Positions 1 through 7,600 of a stretch of DNA of 10,304 nucleotides are shown one piece after another; positions within the stretch are counted from its first letter, which is position 1, and each line of letters begins with the position of its first letter. Source of the stretch: Robbsia sp050955065. Its GTDB lineage: Bacteria > Pseudomonadota > Gammaproteobacteria > Burkholderiales > Burkholderiaceae. The stretch lies in assembly GCA_050955065.1 (NCBI GenBank), contig JBPBQT010000462.1, positions 1 through 10,304 on the forward strand. Reading direction: 5' to 3'. Below the pieces are notes generated by a model. It saw nothing but the letters and a program-made list of their open reading frames with translations. It ran no database searches and was not told the DNA's origin. Position numbers and translations under genes: made by a program.

Positions 1-338
1 TGGGTGCCTGCCTGCCCGACTACCTGCGCACGAACGTGGCCGCCGCATCGGCTAACGACGGCGTGCTGACGCTGCTGACGCCGCACAGCGCGCTGGCGGC
101 GCGCCTGCGCCATCTGGAACCGAAGCTCGTCGGGTTTCTCCGCACCCGCGGCTGGTCGGTGGATGTCGTCAAGGTGCGCATCCGGCCGCTGGCGCCCGTG
201 CCCGTCGTGCCGCCGAAAGCCGCGCGGCTGAGCGCTACCGGGCTGGCCTGTCTCGACGCGCTGCGTGCGGGCCTGGAGCCCTCGCCGCTGCGCGATTCGC
301 TCGAAAAGATGATCGGCCGGCACCAGCGCAGGCTTTAA
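1..338 (+). CDS. DUF721 / DciA-like protein, 3' part (5' end outside window)
   Basis: The reading frame is open from the window edge (first full codon at 3) to a TAA at 336-338, giving about 111 C-terminal residues. The first GTG in the window (36) is probably internal, because the frame continues upstream with family-like sequence (LPDYLRTNV). The pattern of a short polar segment, NDGVLTLLTPHSALAARLRHLEPKLV, then a basic strand ending KVRIRP, fits DUF721. That domain occurs in DciA, the replicative-helicase loader used by bacteria without DnaC. The C-terminus (SLEKMIGRHQRRL) is basic and looks intact. The gene converges on the minus-strand block to its right. Family assignment rests on pattern recognition; the DciA role is inferred from the family. 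Confidence 0.75.
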   Translation, partial: GACLPDYLRTNVAAASANDGVLTLLTPHSALAARLRHLEPKLVGFLRTRGWSVDVVKVRIRPLAPVPVVPPKAARLSATGLACLDALRAGLEPSPLRDSLEKMIGRHQRRL

Positions 339-340
339 AG

Positions 341-612
341 GCCCTGTCGACGTCCGCGCTCCCCCACTTCCAGGCCGAACCTGGTTGCCAGGCGTACACC
401 TTGCCGACCGACTTCGAAAAACCGGCGCGCGTCGTCACCTATGAGACCTGCGATGACGAGGCCGCGCTCCGGGGCCACGTGAAGGGGCCACGTGAAGGGG
501 CCGCGTGAAGGGGCCGACGATGACCGCCGCCGCGCCGTTGATGAAGGACATCCCGGGCGAACCGATGCAGCAGTTCCGGCCGAACACGATGCCGGGCAGC
601 ACGACGGTGTGA
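341..612 (+). pseudogene. Remnant of an antibiotic biosynthesis monooxygenase (ABM/YgiN-type) gene, frameshifted
   Basis: Frame 2 reads AEPGCQAYTLPTDFEKPAR, then VVTYETCDDEAALRGHVK, before a TGA at 506-508. This matches the ABM-fold core pattern (AEPGC..Y.. / Y E.W.D..AL..H). Past the stop, frame 1 reads TMTAAAPLMKDIPGEPMQQF and ends at TGA 610-612, matching the family C-terminus. The two frames are joined by a 13-bp tandem repeat (471-515). Removing two units (26 bp) fuses them as HVK-GPTMTAAAPLMKD with no other change, giving about 80 residues. Family members are about 95-105 residues, so the N-terminal strand and start codon are missing and the recognisable part begins right after the DUF721 stop. 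ABM proteins are small dimeric heme-free oxygenases or quinol monooxygenases. This copy should be inactive. Confidence 0.6.
471..515. repeat. 13-bp tandem repeat, about 3.5 copies
   Basis: The unit ggggccacgtgaa occurs at 471-483 and 484-496, with a one-base variant (ggggccgcgtgaa) at 497-509 and a partial copy (ggggcc) at 510-515. As 13 is not a multiple of three, copy number sets the reading frame of the overlapping ABM remnant. Confidence 0.9.
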
Positions 613-659
613 CTGCGGGACGCAGGCGACGCGCCGCCCGGCAACGCTCTGGCGGCCTT

Positions 660-1517
660 CTAGACGTAGACGTTCCTGTCGTTCCACATCGTCTGATAAT
701 TGTTGGTCCCGAGCCCGACCCCGCTCCAGTCGCCGGGACGGCGGTGGGGCCGGATCGCAACCACCGTCCTTTCGTTTTCTCGAGCGATGAAAGGAAGATC
801 CACTTCCAGACTGGGCGCTTCATGTACACCCCGGTATTGATCGTCGGGAAGCATTTTGCGCCATCGATCGGTCGCGGCCGCGGCGCATGCGTAACCCAGC
901 ACGCGCGGACCCGTAACATCGACGGGATCATCGCCGTAGTAACGCTCTCGACAATGCACCACGATCCTCTCGATGGCCAACGCCAATTCCGCTCTTTTGG
1001 ACTGCGACCAGATCAGGCTGTTGGATACCGTGCTAACGGTTTTACGCCAGCGCCAAGCCTGATTGAAGATGCCAAAACCATAGCGCGTGGGTATTGCCCA
1101 AGGCTGCTCGTGCTGCAGCGCGATATCGCTATACAGGCCGCCTTGCGCGAACAGGATGCAAAGCCGTCCCAGATCCGATTTGTACGCATAGGGTTTCAGC
1201 ATATCGAACGCTTGCAGGACATTTCCATCGAATTCCTGAGCGATCAGCGCACGCACGGCGTCCCCGCTCCAGAGCGTTCGCTGCGCCGCGGGATAAACGC
1301 GTCCGAGAGACTCCATGTAAATGCCGATTCGATCGGGCAGGCGGCTCGGCAGCGAAAAACCGTCGACGATGAGGATTTGGTGGATGCGGTCGATCGGGTG
1401 GCTGTTCTCCGCGTCAGGCACCGCGACGACGGGTTGCGCCGATGCCCAGGGCAGGCGCAGCGCTGCCCCGGCGGCGAAAGCATAACCGATATTTTTGATA
1501 AACGTTCTACGCGACAC
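660..1517 (-). CDS. Tat-exported GT32-like (DXD-type, TcdA/TcdB-related) glycosyltransferase
   Basis: 285 residues. The start is GTG at 1515-1517, fixed by an AAGGAG seven bases upstream. Residues 2-8 are SRRTFIK, a consensus twin-arginine motif, followed by a hydrophobic stretch and a likely cleavage after ASA (25-27). The mature part has the signatures of the sugar-transferase family with the DXD motif: RIHQI (44-48), a helix with SDLGR (114-118), GGLYSDIAL (126-134) and VTGPRVL (201-207). The usual Y-x-D-x-D becomes Y-S-D-I-A, so the second metal-binding Asp is Ala133. A nucleotide-sugar enzyme with a Tat signal is odd, since donors are cytoplasmic; a secreted or host-acting enzyme is possible but is inference. 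GC is visibly lower than the neighbours (30 of 60 at 1021-1080, 33 of 60 at 1141-1200, versus 41 of 60 at 2221-2280), consistent with later acquisition. It lies 126 bp downstream of the efflux operon on the same strand. Substrate unknown. Confidence 0.7.
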   Translation of the reverse strand: MSRRTFIKNIGYAFAAGAALRLPWASAQPVVAVPDAENSHPIDRIHQILIVDGFSLPSRLPDRIGIYMESLGRVYPAAQRTLWSGDAVRALIAQEFDGNVLQAFDMLKPYAYKSDLGRLCILFAQGGLYSDIALQHEQPWAIPTRYGFGIFNQAWRWRKTVSTVSNSLIWSQSKRAELALAIERIVVHCRERYYGDDPVDVTGPRVLGYACAAAATDRWRKMLPDDQYRGVHEAPSLEVDLPFIARENERTVVAIRPHRRPGDWSGVGLGTNNYQTMWNDRNVYV

Positions 1518-1524
1518 GGGGTTG

Positions 1525-1530
1525 CTCCTT
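1525..1530 (-). promoter_or_regulatory. Shine-Dalgarno AAGGAG fixing the GTG start of the glycosyltransferase
   Basis: The minus strand reads AAGGAG, then seven bases (caacccc), then GTG-TCG-CGT-AGA. This is near-ideal spacing. It places the twin-arginine pair at residues 3-4, as expected for a short Tat n-region. Confidence 0.75.
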
Positions 1531-1540
1531 GTCCGTCATG

Positions 1541-1568
1541 TTCTCCCGAGCGTAGCGTTCGCGGAGAA
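1541..1568. repeat. Imperfect hairpin in the leader of the glycosyltransferase gene
   Basis: On the plus strand ttctcc (1541-1546) and cgagcg (1547-1552), loop tag, cgttcg (1556-1561), a bulged c, then ggagaa (1563-1568). This gives a 12-pair stem with one G:T on the plus strand. In minus-strand RNA that pair becomes an A/C mismatch. No T-run follows on the minus strand, so it is not a standard intrinsic terminator. It ends 23 bases before the GTG and 10 bases before the Shine-Dalgarno, so it could affect mRNA stability or mark a processing site. Confidence 0.5.
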
Positions 1569-1626
1569 ACACATGGCGAGAGGAGGCGCAATCCGCGCGC
1601 GCCGCGCGAGTCGTCTCCGGCCACAA

Positions 1627-1642
1627 GCGGCGGCATCGCCGC
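1627..1642 (-). terminator. Short GC hairpin right after the efflux operon stop (weak terminator candidate)
   Basis: gcggcg / cgccgc is a perfect 6-bp stem with a 4-base loop, starting one base after the TAA of the outer-membrane factor. On the minus strand it is followed only by cttgtgg, not a real T-tract. It may slow or partly stop transcription, or merely protect the mRNA 3' end. Read-through into the glycosyltransferase remains possible. Confidence 0.3.
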
Positions 1643-1643
1643 G

Positions 1644-3095
1644 TTAGCCGGACTTACCCGAGTGAAGATCGGTGGTGACGGGAGCAGCGCTCCAGCCGCC
1701 ACCCAACGCCTTGACCAGGTACACGACCAGTCCGGCCTGCTGCCCCTTGATCTGGATTTCCTGGCGCTGGCTGGTGAGCAGCTGCTCCTGCGCGCTGATG
1801 ACATCGAGGTAGGCCACCAGACCGCCTGAATAGCGATCGTTCGCCAGGCTCAGCAGCCTTTCGGCATCGGCGGAGGCGATATGGGCCTGCGTCGCGGCCC
1901 CATCCAGCACCGCCAGACCGGTCACGCCATCCTGCACTTCCTGGAAGGCGGTCAACACGGTTTGACGGTAATCGGCCTGTACCGCCACGTAATCCTGCTG
2001 GGCAAACGCCACGGCCGCGCGGCGCAGGCCCCCGTCGAACACGACTTCGCCCAGCGAACTGCCGATCGACCACAGCAATGAAGGGGCGGACAGCATCGAG
2101 GCGAACCGCGTGCTTTCCCAGCCGATCGTCGGCGACAGCGTCAGATCGGGAAAATAGGCGGTGCGCGCGATACCGATCCGGGCGTTGGCCTGCGCCATCG
2201 CCCGTTCCGCCGAGGCGACGTCCGGGCGTCTTTGCAGCAACGCGCTCGGAAGCGCGAGGTCGATACGCGGTACCGGCAGCGGGGCAACGCGCGCGACAAG
2301 CGAAAAGGCCGGCGCGGGCACGCCGATGAACGCGGCGATCGCATGTTCGTACTGCGCGCGCTGACGCAGCAGCAATTGCGCCTGCGTGCGGTTCGCGTCC
2401 AGTTGCGAGCGCTGCTGCATGACGTCCAGCCCGGAGACGGAACCCAGGTCATGCTCCGTCACCACGTAATCCAGCCCCCGCTGCTGCAACGCCAGCGAAC
2501 GCTGGACGACGTCGATTTCATCGTCGAGCTCCCGCAGCGAAAAGTAGGTGGTGGCGAGATTCGCCGTGAGCACCAGCCGTGCGTTCGCCAGATCGTCGCT
2601 GGCCTGCTCGACGGCCGCGTGCGCGCCTTCCAGGGTGCGCCGCACGCGGCCGAACAGGTCGACTTCATAGCTGACGCCCGCCTCCAGCGTGATGTCGTTC
2701 TGCACGGTCGATTGACTCGGCGTGCTGTACCGCTGCACCGGACGCTGGCCGGATATTTTTTCCCGTTCCAGGCCGCTGTTGACCGCGAGCCGCGGAAACA
2801 GCGCGGAGCTGGCCTGCGCCAGCGAGGCGCGCGCCTCTTCATAGTGCGCACTCGCGGACTGCAACGACTGATTGTTGGCCAACAAGCGCTGTTCCAGATC
2901 GTTCAGCATCGTGTCGTCGAACACCTGCCACCAGCTGAGGGACAGGGGCGCATGCGAGGGCGCCCCGGTCTGCCAGTAGGGGGCCGTGCGCCACTGCGCG
3001 GGCGTGTCCACCGCGGGGCGCTTATAGTCGGGCCCGACCGTGCACGCCGTCAGCAACGCCGCGCACAGCACGAGGCTGCCATGCAACCGCTTCAT
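1644..3095 (-). CDS. Outer-membrane factor lipoprotein of an RND efflux system (NodT/OprM family)
   Basis: 483 residues, the usual length for the family. A signal peptide ends in a lipobox LTAC with Cys18 as the predicted lipidation site, followed by the family's TVGPDYKRP opening. Two OEP repeats follow (roughly 60-250 and 280-470) with long amphipathic helices and the motif QRRPDVASAERAMAQANARI. The C-terminal LVKALGGGW is a NodT-family hallmark. Such proteins trimerise into an outer-membrane beta-barrel plus periplasmic alpha-barrel that forms the exit duct. The ATG overlaps the adaptor's stop (ATGA, 3092-3095), indicating translational coupling; AAAAGG lies a few bases upstream within the adaptor's last codons. 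Last gene of the coupled operon. Substrate cannot be read from the sequence. Confidence 0.92.
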   Translation of the reverse strand: MKRLHGSLVLCAALLTACTVGPDYKRPAVDTPAQWRTAPYWQTGAPSHAPLSLSWWQVFDDTMLNDLEQRLLANNQSLQSASAHYEEARASLAQASSALFPRLAVNSGLEREKISGQRPVQRYSTPSQSTVQNDITLEAGVSYEVDLFGRVRRTLEGAHAAVEQASDDLANARLVLTANLATTYFSLRELDDEIDVVQRSLALQQRGLDYVVTEHDLGSVSGLDVMQQRSQLDANRTQAQLLLRQRAQYEHAIAAFIGVPAPAFSLVARVAPLPVPRIDLALPSALLQRRPDVASAERAMAQANARIGIARTAYFPDLTLSPTIGWESTRFASMLSAPSLLWSIGSSLGEVVFDGGLRRAAVAFAQQDYVAVQADYRQTVLTAFQEVQDGVTGLAVLDGAATQAHIASADAERLLSLANDRYSGGLVAYLDVISAQEQLLTSQRQEIQIKGQQAGLVVYLVKALGGGWSAAPVTTDLHSGKSG

Positions 3096-4666
3096 GTGGA
3101 GGCCTTTTGCGACGTGTTCGCCTGCTTCGCGGCCGACGCTTTCGGGGGTGCCTTGGGGGGCGCGATCGTGACGGGATCGCCCTCGGCCAGGGCGTCGCCC
3201 GGGTTCACGATGATGCGATCGGACGCGGTGAGGCCACTAGCGATCTCCAGCGTTTTGCCAGTGTCCTGCGCGATGACCACGGGCAGCAAATGCACATGAC
3301 CATCCGCGGCCACCGTCGCCAGACGTGGCCCTTCGGCGCGGAACAGCAGCGCATTGCCCGGCACGATCCAGCGCCCCTGCGACGCGCGTGGCAGGGTGAC
3401 CTGCACATAGGCTCCGGGCAGCAGGAGGCCGTCGTGGTTGGGCAGAGTGATTTCGATCTGCAGCGAGCGGGTCGGCACATCGATGGCGGACGACGTATGC
3501 GTGATGGCGCCCGTGAAGACTTTGCCCTGTAGCTCGGCCTGGCGCACCGTTACCGGTTCCCCGAGCGCGACGTTGGTGGAGTAGGCCTGTGGCACCGACA
3601 CATACACGCGTAGCGGGTCCGATTGCGCGAGCACGAACATCGGCCGCCCGGTACCGCCGTTCCCCGCGGTGATCAGGTCGCCGACATCGATGTTGCGTTG
3701 TGTCACGACGCCGGTGAACGGCGCGACGATGCGCTTGAAGGCGCGCAGCTGCGCGAGCCGCTGGACATTGGCGTCGGCCCCCGCCTCATTGGCCTGGGAT
3801 TGGGTATAGCTGCCCATCCGGTCGTCCAGCTCCTGCTGTGAGACGGCGTCGCGCTGCCGCAGTTGCTGCCAGCGGGCGGCGGACGTCTTCGCCAACGCCA
3901 GCGCCGATGCGGTCTGCTGACGCTGTGCGACCGCCTGCGCCCATTCCTGATCGATTTCAGGCGTGTCGAGCAGCGCCAGCAGTTGGCCCTTCACCACCCG
4001 CGCACCGATGTCGGCGTACCAGTGCAGCACGTAGCCGCTGGCACGCGCGTAAATCGGCGATTCGACATTCCCGCGCAACGTGGCGGGCAGGACCACGTCG
4101 CCCTCGCCACCCTGCTGGGTCGCATGTACCACCGTCACGAATTGCCGGCTATCCTGCTGACTGACCTTTTCGGTCCGGTGGCGACTGCGCAGATTGCCGT
4201 AAATCGTCCAGGCTGCGCCGATCAGCAGGATCACCAGCACCACCAAGCCAATGCGCTTTATGCGACGGCGTACCAGAGCGCGCGGCGGTAAGGGCCGCGA
4301 GACGAGATGCTGGTCCGTGCGTTTCTTCCCGGCCCCGTCCTTCTTCTCGGACTCGTCGCCCTTCTCGGACTTTTCGCCCTTCTCGGACTTTTCGCCCTTC
4401 TCGGACTTTTCGCCCTTCTCGGACTCGTCGCCCTTTTCGGACTTGTCGGCCTCTTCGGACTTGTCGGCCTCTTCGGACTTGTCGCCCTTTTCGGACTCGT
4501 CGGCCTCGTCGGCCTTTTCGGGCGCGTCACCCTTCTCAGGCGCGTCGGCCTTTTCACGCTCGCCAGCCTTTGCAGGCTCCCGATGCGGCGCCCGGTCCGG
4601 CACGTCCTTGCCTTCCTCGCCCTGCGGCGGTTCGGCCTGCGGTGTCTCGCTCATGTCGGCTCTCAT
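3092..4666 (-). CDS. RND periplasmic adaptor (membrane fusion protein) with a long charged repetitive N-terminal tail
   Basis: 524 residues, clearly longer than the usual 370-420. Residues 1 to about 135 are a predicted cytoplasmic tail; 37-115 consist almost only of K, E, S, D, G and A in repeats such as KSEKGE and KSEEAD. A single membrane anchor follows (about 139-157, GLVVLVILLIGAAW) after a basic RRRIKR stop. The periplasmic part is canonical: first lipoyl half (about 199-235, ARASGYVLHWYADIGARVVKG), alpha-helical hairpin (about 240-308), second lipoyl half (FKRIVAPFTGVVTQRNIDVGD, about 310-330), then beta-barrel and membrane-proximal domains. The C-terminus is Pro/Lys/Ala-rich. It joins pump to outer-membrane channel. 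The ATG at 4666 overlaps the pump stop by ATGA. A second ATG (residue 5, 4654) has GAGAG upstream and could be the real start. The core is ordinary; the tail is not. Confidence 0.9.
   Translation of the reverse strand: MRADMSETPQAEPPQGEEGKDVPDRAPHREPAKAGEREKADAPEKGDAPEKADEADESEKGDKSEEADKSEEADKSEKGDESEKGEKSEKGEKSEKGEKSEKGDESEKKDGAGKKRTDQHLVSRPLPPRALVRRRIKRIGLVVLVILLIGAAWTIYGNLRSRHRTEKVSQQDSRQFVTVVHATQQGGEGDVVLPATLRGNVESPIYARASGYVLHWYADIGARVVKGQLLALLDTPEIDQEWAQAVAQRQQTASALALAKTSAARWQQLRQRDAVSQQELDDRMGSYTQSQANEAGADANVQRLAQLRAFKRIVAPFTGVVTQRNIDVGDLITAGNGGTGRPMFVLAQSDPLRVYVSVPQAYSTNVALGEPVTVRQAELQGKVFTGAITHTSSAIDVPTRSLQIEITLPNHDGLLLPGAYVQVTLPRASQGRWIVPGNALLFRAEGPRLATVAADGHVHLLPVVIAQDTGKTLEIASGLTASDRIIVNPGDALAEGDPVTIAPPKAPPKASAAKQANTSQKAST
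4344..4523. repeat. 18-bp coding tandem repeat, about 10 units, inside the adaptor gene
   Basis: Units begin every 18 bases from 4344. The three at 4362-4415 are identical (ttctcggacttttcgccc); those at 4344, 4416, 4434, 4452, 4470 and 4488 differ by a few bases, and the unit at 4506 is degenerate. Eighteen bases keep the frame, each unit encoding six residues of the type (D/E)KSE(K/E)(G/A). Near-identity at the nucleotide level suggests recent expansion by slippage or unequal crossover, so copy number probably varies between strains. Confidence 0.9.
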
Positions 4667-7600
4667 GTCGCTGCGGTCACGCCCGAGGGCGGCGCGTCGC
4701 GCTTGTTGTCGTGCTTGTCTTCATGCTCTTCATTGGACTTGTCGCCGGACTTGTCGTCGGACTTGTCGCCGGATTCGCGGCCGTGCTCGGCGTCGTGTCG
4801 CGCCTGGCGCTTCGCGAGACGGCTGTGCACGCCGGCGAACACCAGCGGTACGAACAGCAGCGTCGATATGGTCGCCAGCAGCAGCCCACCAATCACCGCG
4901 CGCCCGAGTGGCGCGTTCTGTTCCGCGCCCTCACCCAGACCGAGTGCCATCGGCACCATGCCGATGATCATGGCGGTCGCTGTCATCAGGACCGGGCGAA
5001 TCCGGGTAGCGCCCGCCTCCAGCGCCGCGGCCAGCGGCGCGGCGCCCGCATCCAGTCGCTGTCGCGCGAACGCCACCACCAAAATGCTGTTGGCGGTCGC
5101 CACCCCGACCGTCATGATCGCGCCTGTCAGGGCCGGCACGCTCAGGTGCGTGCGGGTCAGGAACAGCATCCAGGCAATTCCCGCCAATGCCGCGGGCAGC
5201 CCGCTGATGATGACCAGGGGATCGAGCCAGGACTGGAAATTGACGACCATGATCAGATACACCAGCACAATGGCCATCGCCACACCCAGGCCCAGTCCTA
5301 TGAACGATGATTGCATCGTCGCGACCTGCCCCAGCAGATTGATTTCGGTCCCCTTCGGCAAAGACTTGCGCGCCTGCGCGACGATCTTCTGGATGTCGCT
5401 CGCGACGCCGCCCAGATCGCGCTCCTCGACACTCACGTAGACGTCCGTCGACGGCTGGATGTTGTAGTGGTTGACGACCGCGGGCTGAACGTCCGGCCGT
5501 ACCTGCACGAGGTTGCCCAGCAATTGCGGCGGCCCGCCCGAAGGGCCGGATACCGGCGTGCGCAGCAGATCGTCGAGCGACTGTACCTGGTATTGCGGCG
5601 TCTGCACCGACAACGGATATTCGACGCCGTTGTCCGGGCTCAGCCAGAAGGACGGCGTCGTCTGCGAGCTTCCCGATAGTGAAATCAATACTTCCTGGGT
5701 CACGTTCTGCGCGCTCAGCCCCAGTTGCTGCAAGCGACTGCGATTCATCAGAAGGGTCAACACCGGCGCGTCGACACGTTGCTGGATGTGGGTGTCCACC
5801 GTGCCACGCAAATGCGCGATCTGTTTCATCAATGCGCTGGCGACCTTGAAATTCATCGCCTGGTCCTTGCCGCGGATCTGCACGTCGACGGCGGCCGGCT
5901 GGCCGAAATTGAGGATCTGCGTGACGATGTCGGCCGGCTGAAAAAAGAATTCGACACCCGGGAACCGTTGCGGCAACACCCGGCGCAACGTGTCGATATA
6001 ACCGATGGAAGGATGATGGTCCGCCGTCAACGCGATCTGGATCTCGCCGTCGAGCGAGCCGATGGTGCCGGCGTTGCTGTAAGACAGATTGATGCCGCTG
6101 TTCGGCAGCCCCAGGTTGTCGACGATCGTGTCGATTTCGCTGGCGGGCAGCGTCTGGCGGACCACCTGCTCGACCTGATCCGCCAGACGCGCGGTCTCTT
6201 CGATCCGGTAACCGGTGGGCGCGCGCATATGCAAACGGATCTGACCGGCGTCGACGCTCGGGAAAAAATCGCGGCCCAGCACGAACACCAGCAGCGAGGA
6301 GAGGAGACAAAACCCCAGGAACGCACCCACGTACAGCCTGCGGCGCACCAGCATCGTGCTCAGCAACACGATGTAGTTGCCGCGTACCTTCTCGAAAAGT
6401 TCGTCGAACCGGTGGTACAGCCGGCTGAACAGAGAGCCCTTGGATTTCGCCGACCCTGCTGCGCTGGAATTTCCAGTCGTCGGCTTCTGATCCTTCAGCA
6501 GCATCAGCGCCAGGGTGGGCACCAGGGTGCGCGACAGCACGTAAGAGGCCAGCATCGCAAAGACCACCGCCTCGGCCAGCGGCACGAAAAGGTAACGCGC
6601 CACGCCGGTGAGGAAGAACATCGGTACGAAGACGATGCAGATGCAGAGCGTGGAGACCAGCGCCGGGACGGCGATCTCGCCGGCGCCGTCGCGGATCGCA
6701 TCGTAGCGCGCCGCGCCCTCGTGCAGGTGACGTTCGATGTTTTCGATCGTCACGGTGGCGTCGTCGACCAGGATCCCCACCGCCAGCGCCAATCCGCCAA
6801 GCGTCATGATGTTGATCGTCTGCCCCAGCGCATGCAGAACGATCAACGACGAGAGGATCGATAGCGGGATCGACACCGCGATGATGATGGTGCTGCGCCA
6901 GTTTCCCAGGAACAGCAGGATCAGCGCCGCGGTCAGGAGCGCAGCGATCAGCGCCTCGCGGACCAGGCCGGAGATCGACGCCTTGACGAAGATCGACTGG
7001 TCGAACAAAGGGGTGATCTTGATCCCCTGCTGCGCCGTCTGCTGCAAACGCGGCAGCATCGCCTTCAGTGAGCTGACAATGGCGAGCGTCGACGCATTGC
7101 CGTTTTTCAGCACCGTGATCAGTACGCCGCGCTTGCCGTCCTGCCGGACGACATTGGTTTGCGGAATGGAACCGTCGCGTATGTGGGCGACCTCGCGCAT
7201 ATACGTGGTCGCGCCGTCGACCGTGCGGATCGGAATATCGTTCAGGTCGGCGATGGTCGCCGGCGATCCGTTCATGTTCACGATGAACTCGGTCTGCCCG
7301 AGCTTCGCAGTCCCGGTCGGCAGGATCAGATTCTGTGCATTGACGGCGTTGACGACGTCGCTGGGCGTCAGACCCTTGGCGAGCAACGCACGCGTGTCCA
7401 GATCGACGGAAATGGCGCGCGTTCTGCCGCCGTATGGATAGGGCGAGGCCGCGCCCGGGATCGTCACGATCTGCGGCCGCAGGAAATTCAACGCCGCATC
7501 GCCCAGTTGCTGCTCACTGACGTTCTCGCCGGAAAGTCCCAACTGGATGACGGGAATGCTGGAAGCAGAATAGCTGATGACCAGCGGCGGCGTGGCGCCG

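Noticed and set aside
492..1829. A 445-codon open frame on the plus strand
   Set aside because: It is antisense to the glycosyltransferase and the end of the outer-membrane factor. Its composition is Arg-rich and unlike any family. The minus-strand gene has a ribosome site, a Tat signal and family motifs.
2232..3299. A 355-codon plus-strand frame
   Set aside because: Antisense to the outer-membrane factor and adaptor; Arg/Gln-rich, no recognisable domain, a common high-GC artefact.
4344..4523. CRISPR array from regularly spaced repeats
   Set aside because: The 18-bp units are contiguous with no spacers, and they are in frame within a coding sequence.
4307..5440. A 377-codon plus-strand frame with a striking repetitive hydrophobic start (LLGLFALLGLFALLGL)
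   Set aside because: It is the antisense reading of the adaptor's 18-bp repeats and the pump's C-terminus. The hydrophobic repeats are a by-product of the KSEKGE repeat on the other strand.
4931..6310. A 459-codon minus-strand frame in another phase within the pump
   Set aside because: An out-of-phase high-GC frame rich in Gly, Arg and Ala; no family features.
5725..6864. A 379-codon plus-strand frame and other long plus-strand frames across the pump gene
   Set aside because: All are shadows of the RND pump, whose minus-strand protein is full length with clear motifs.
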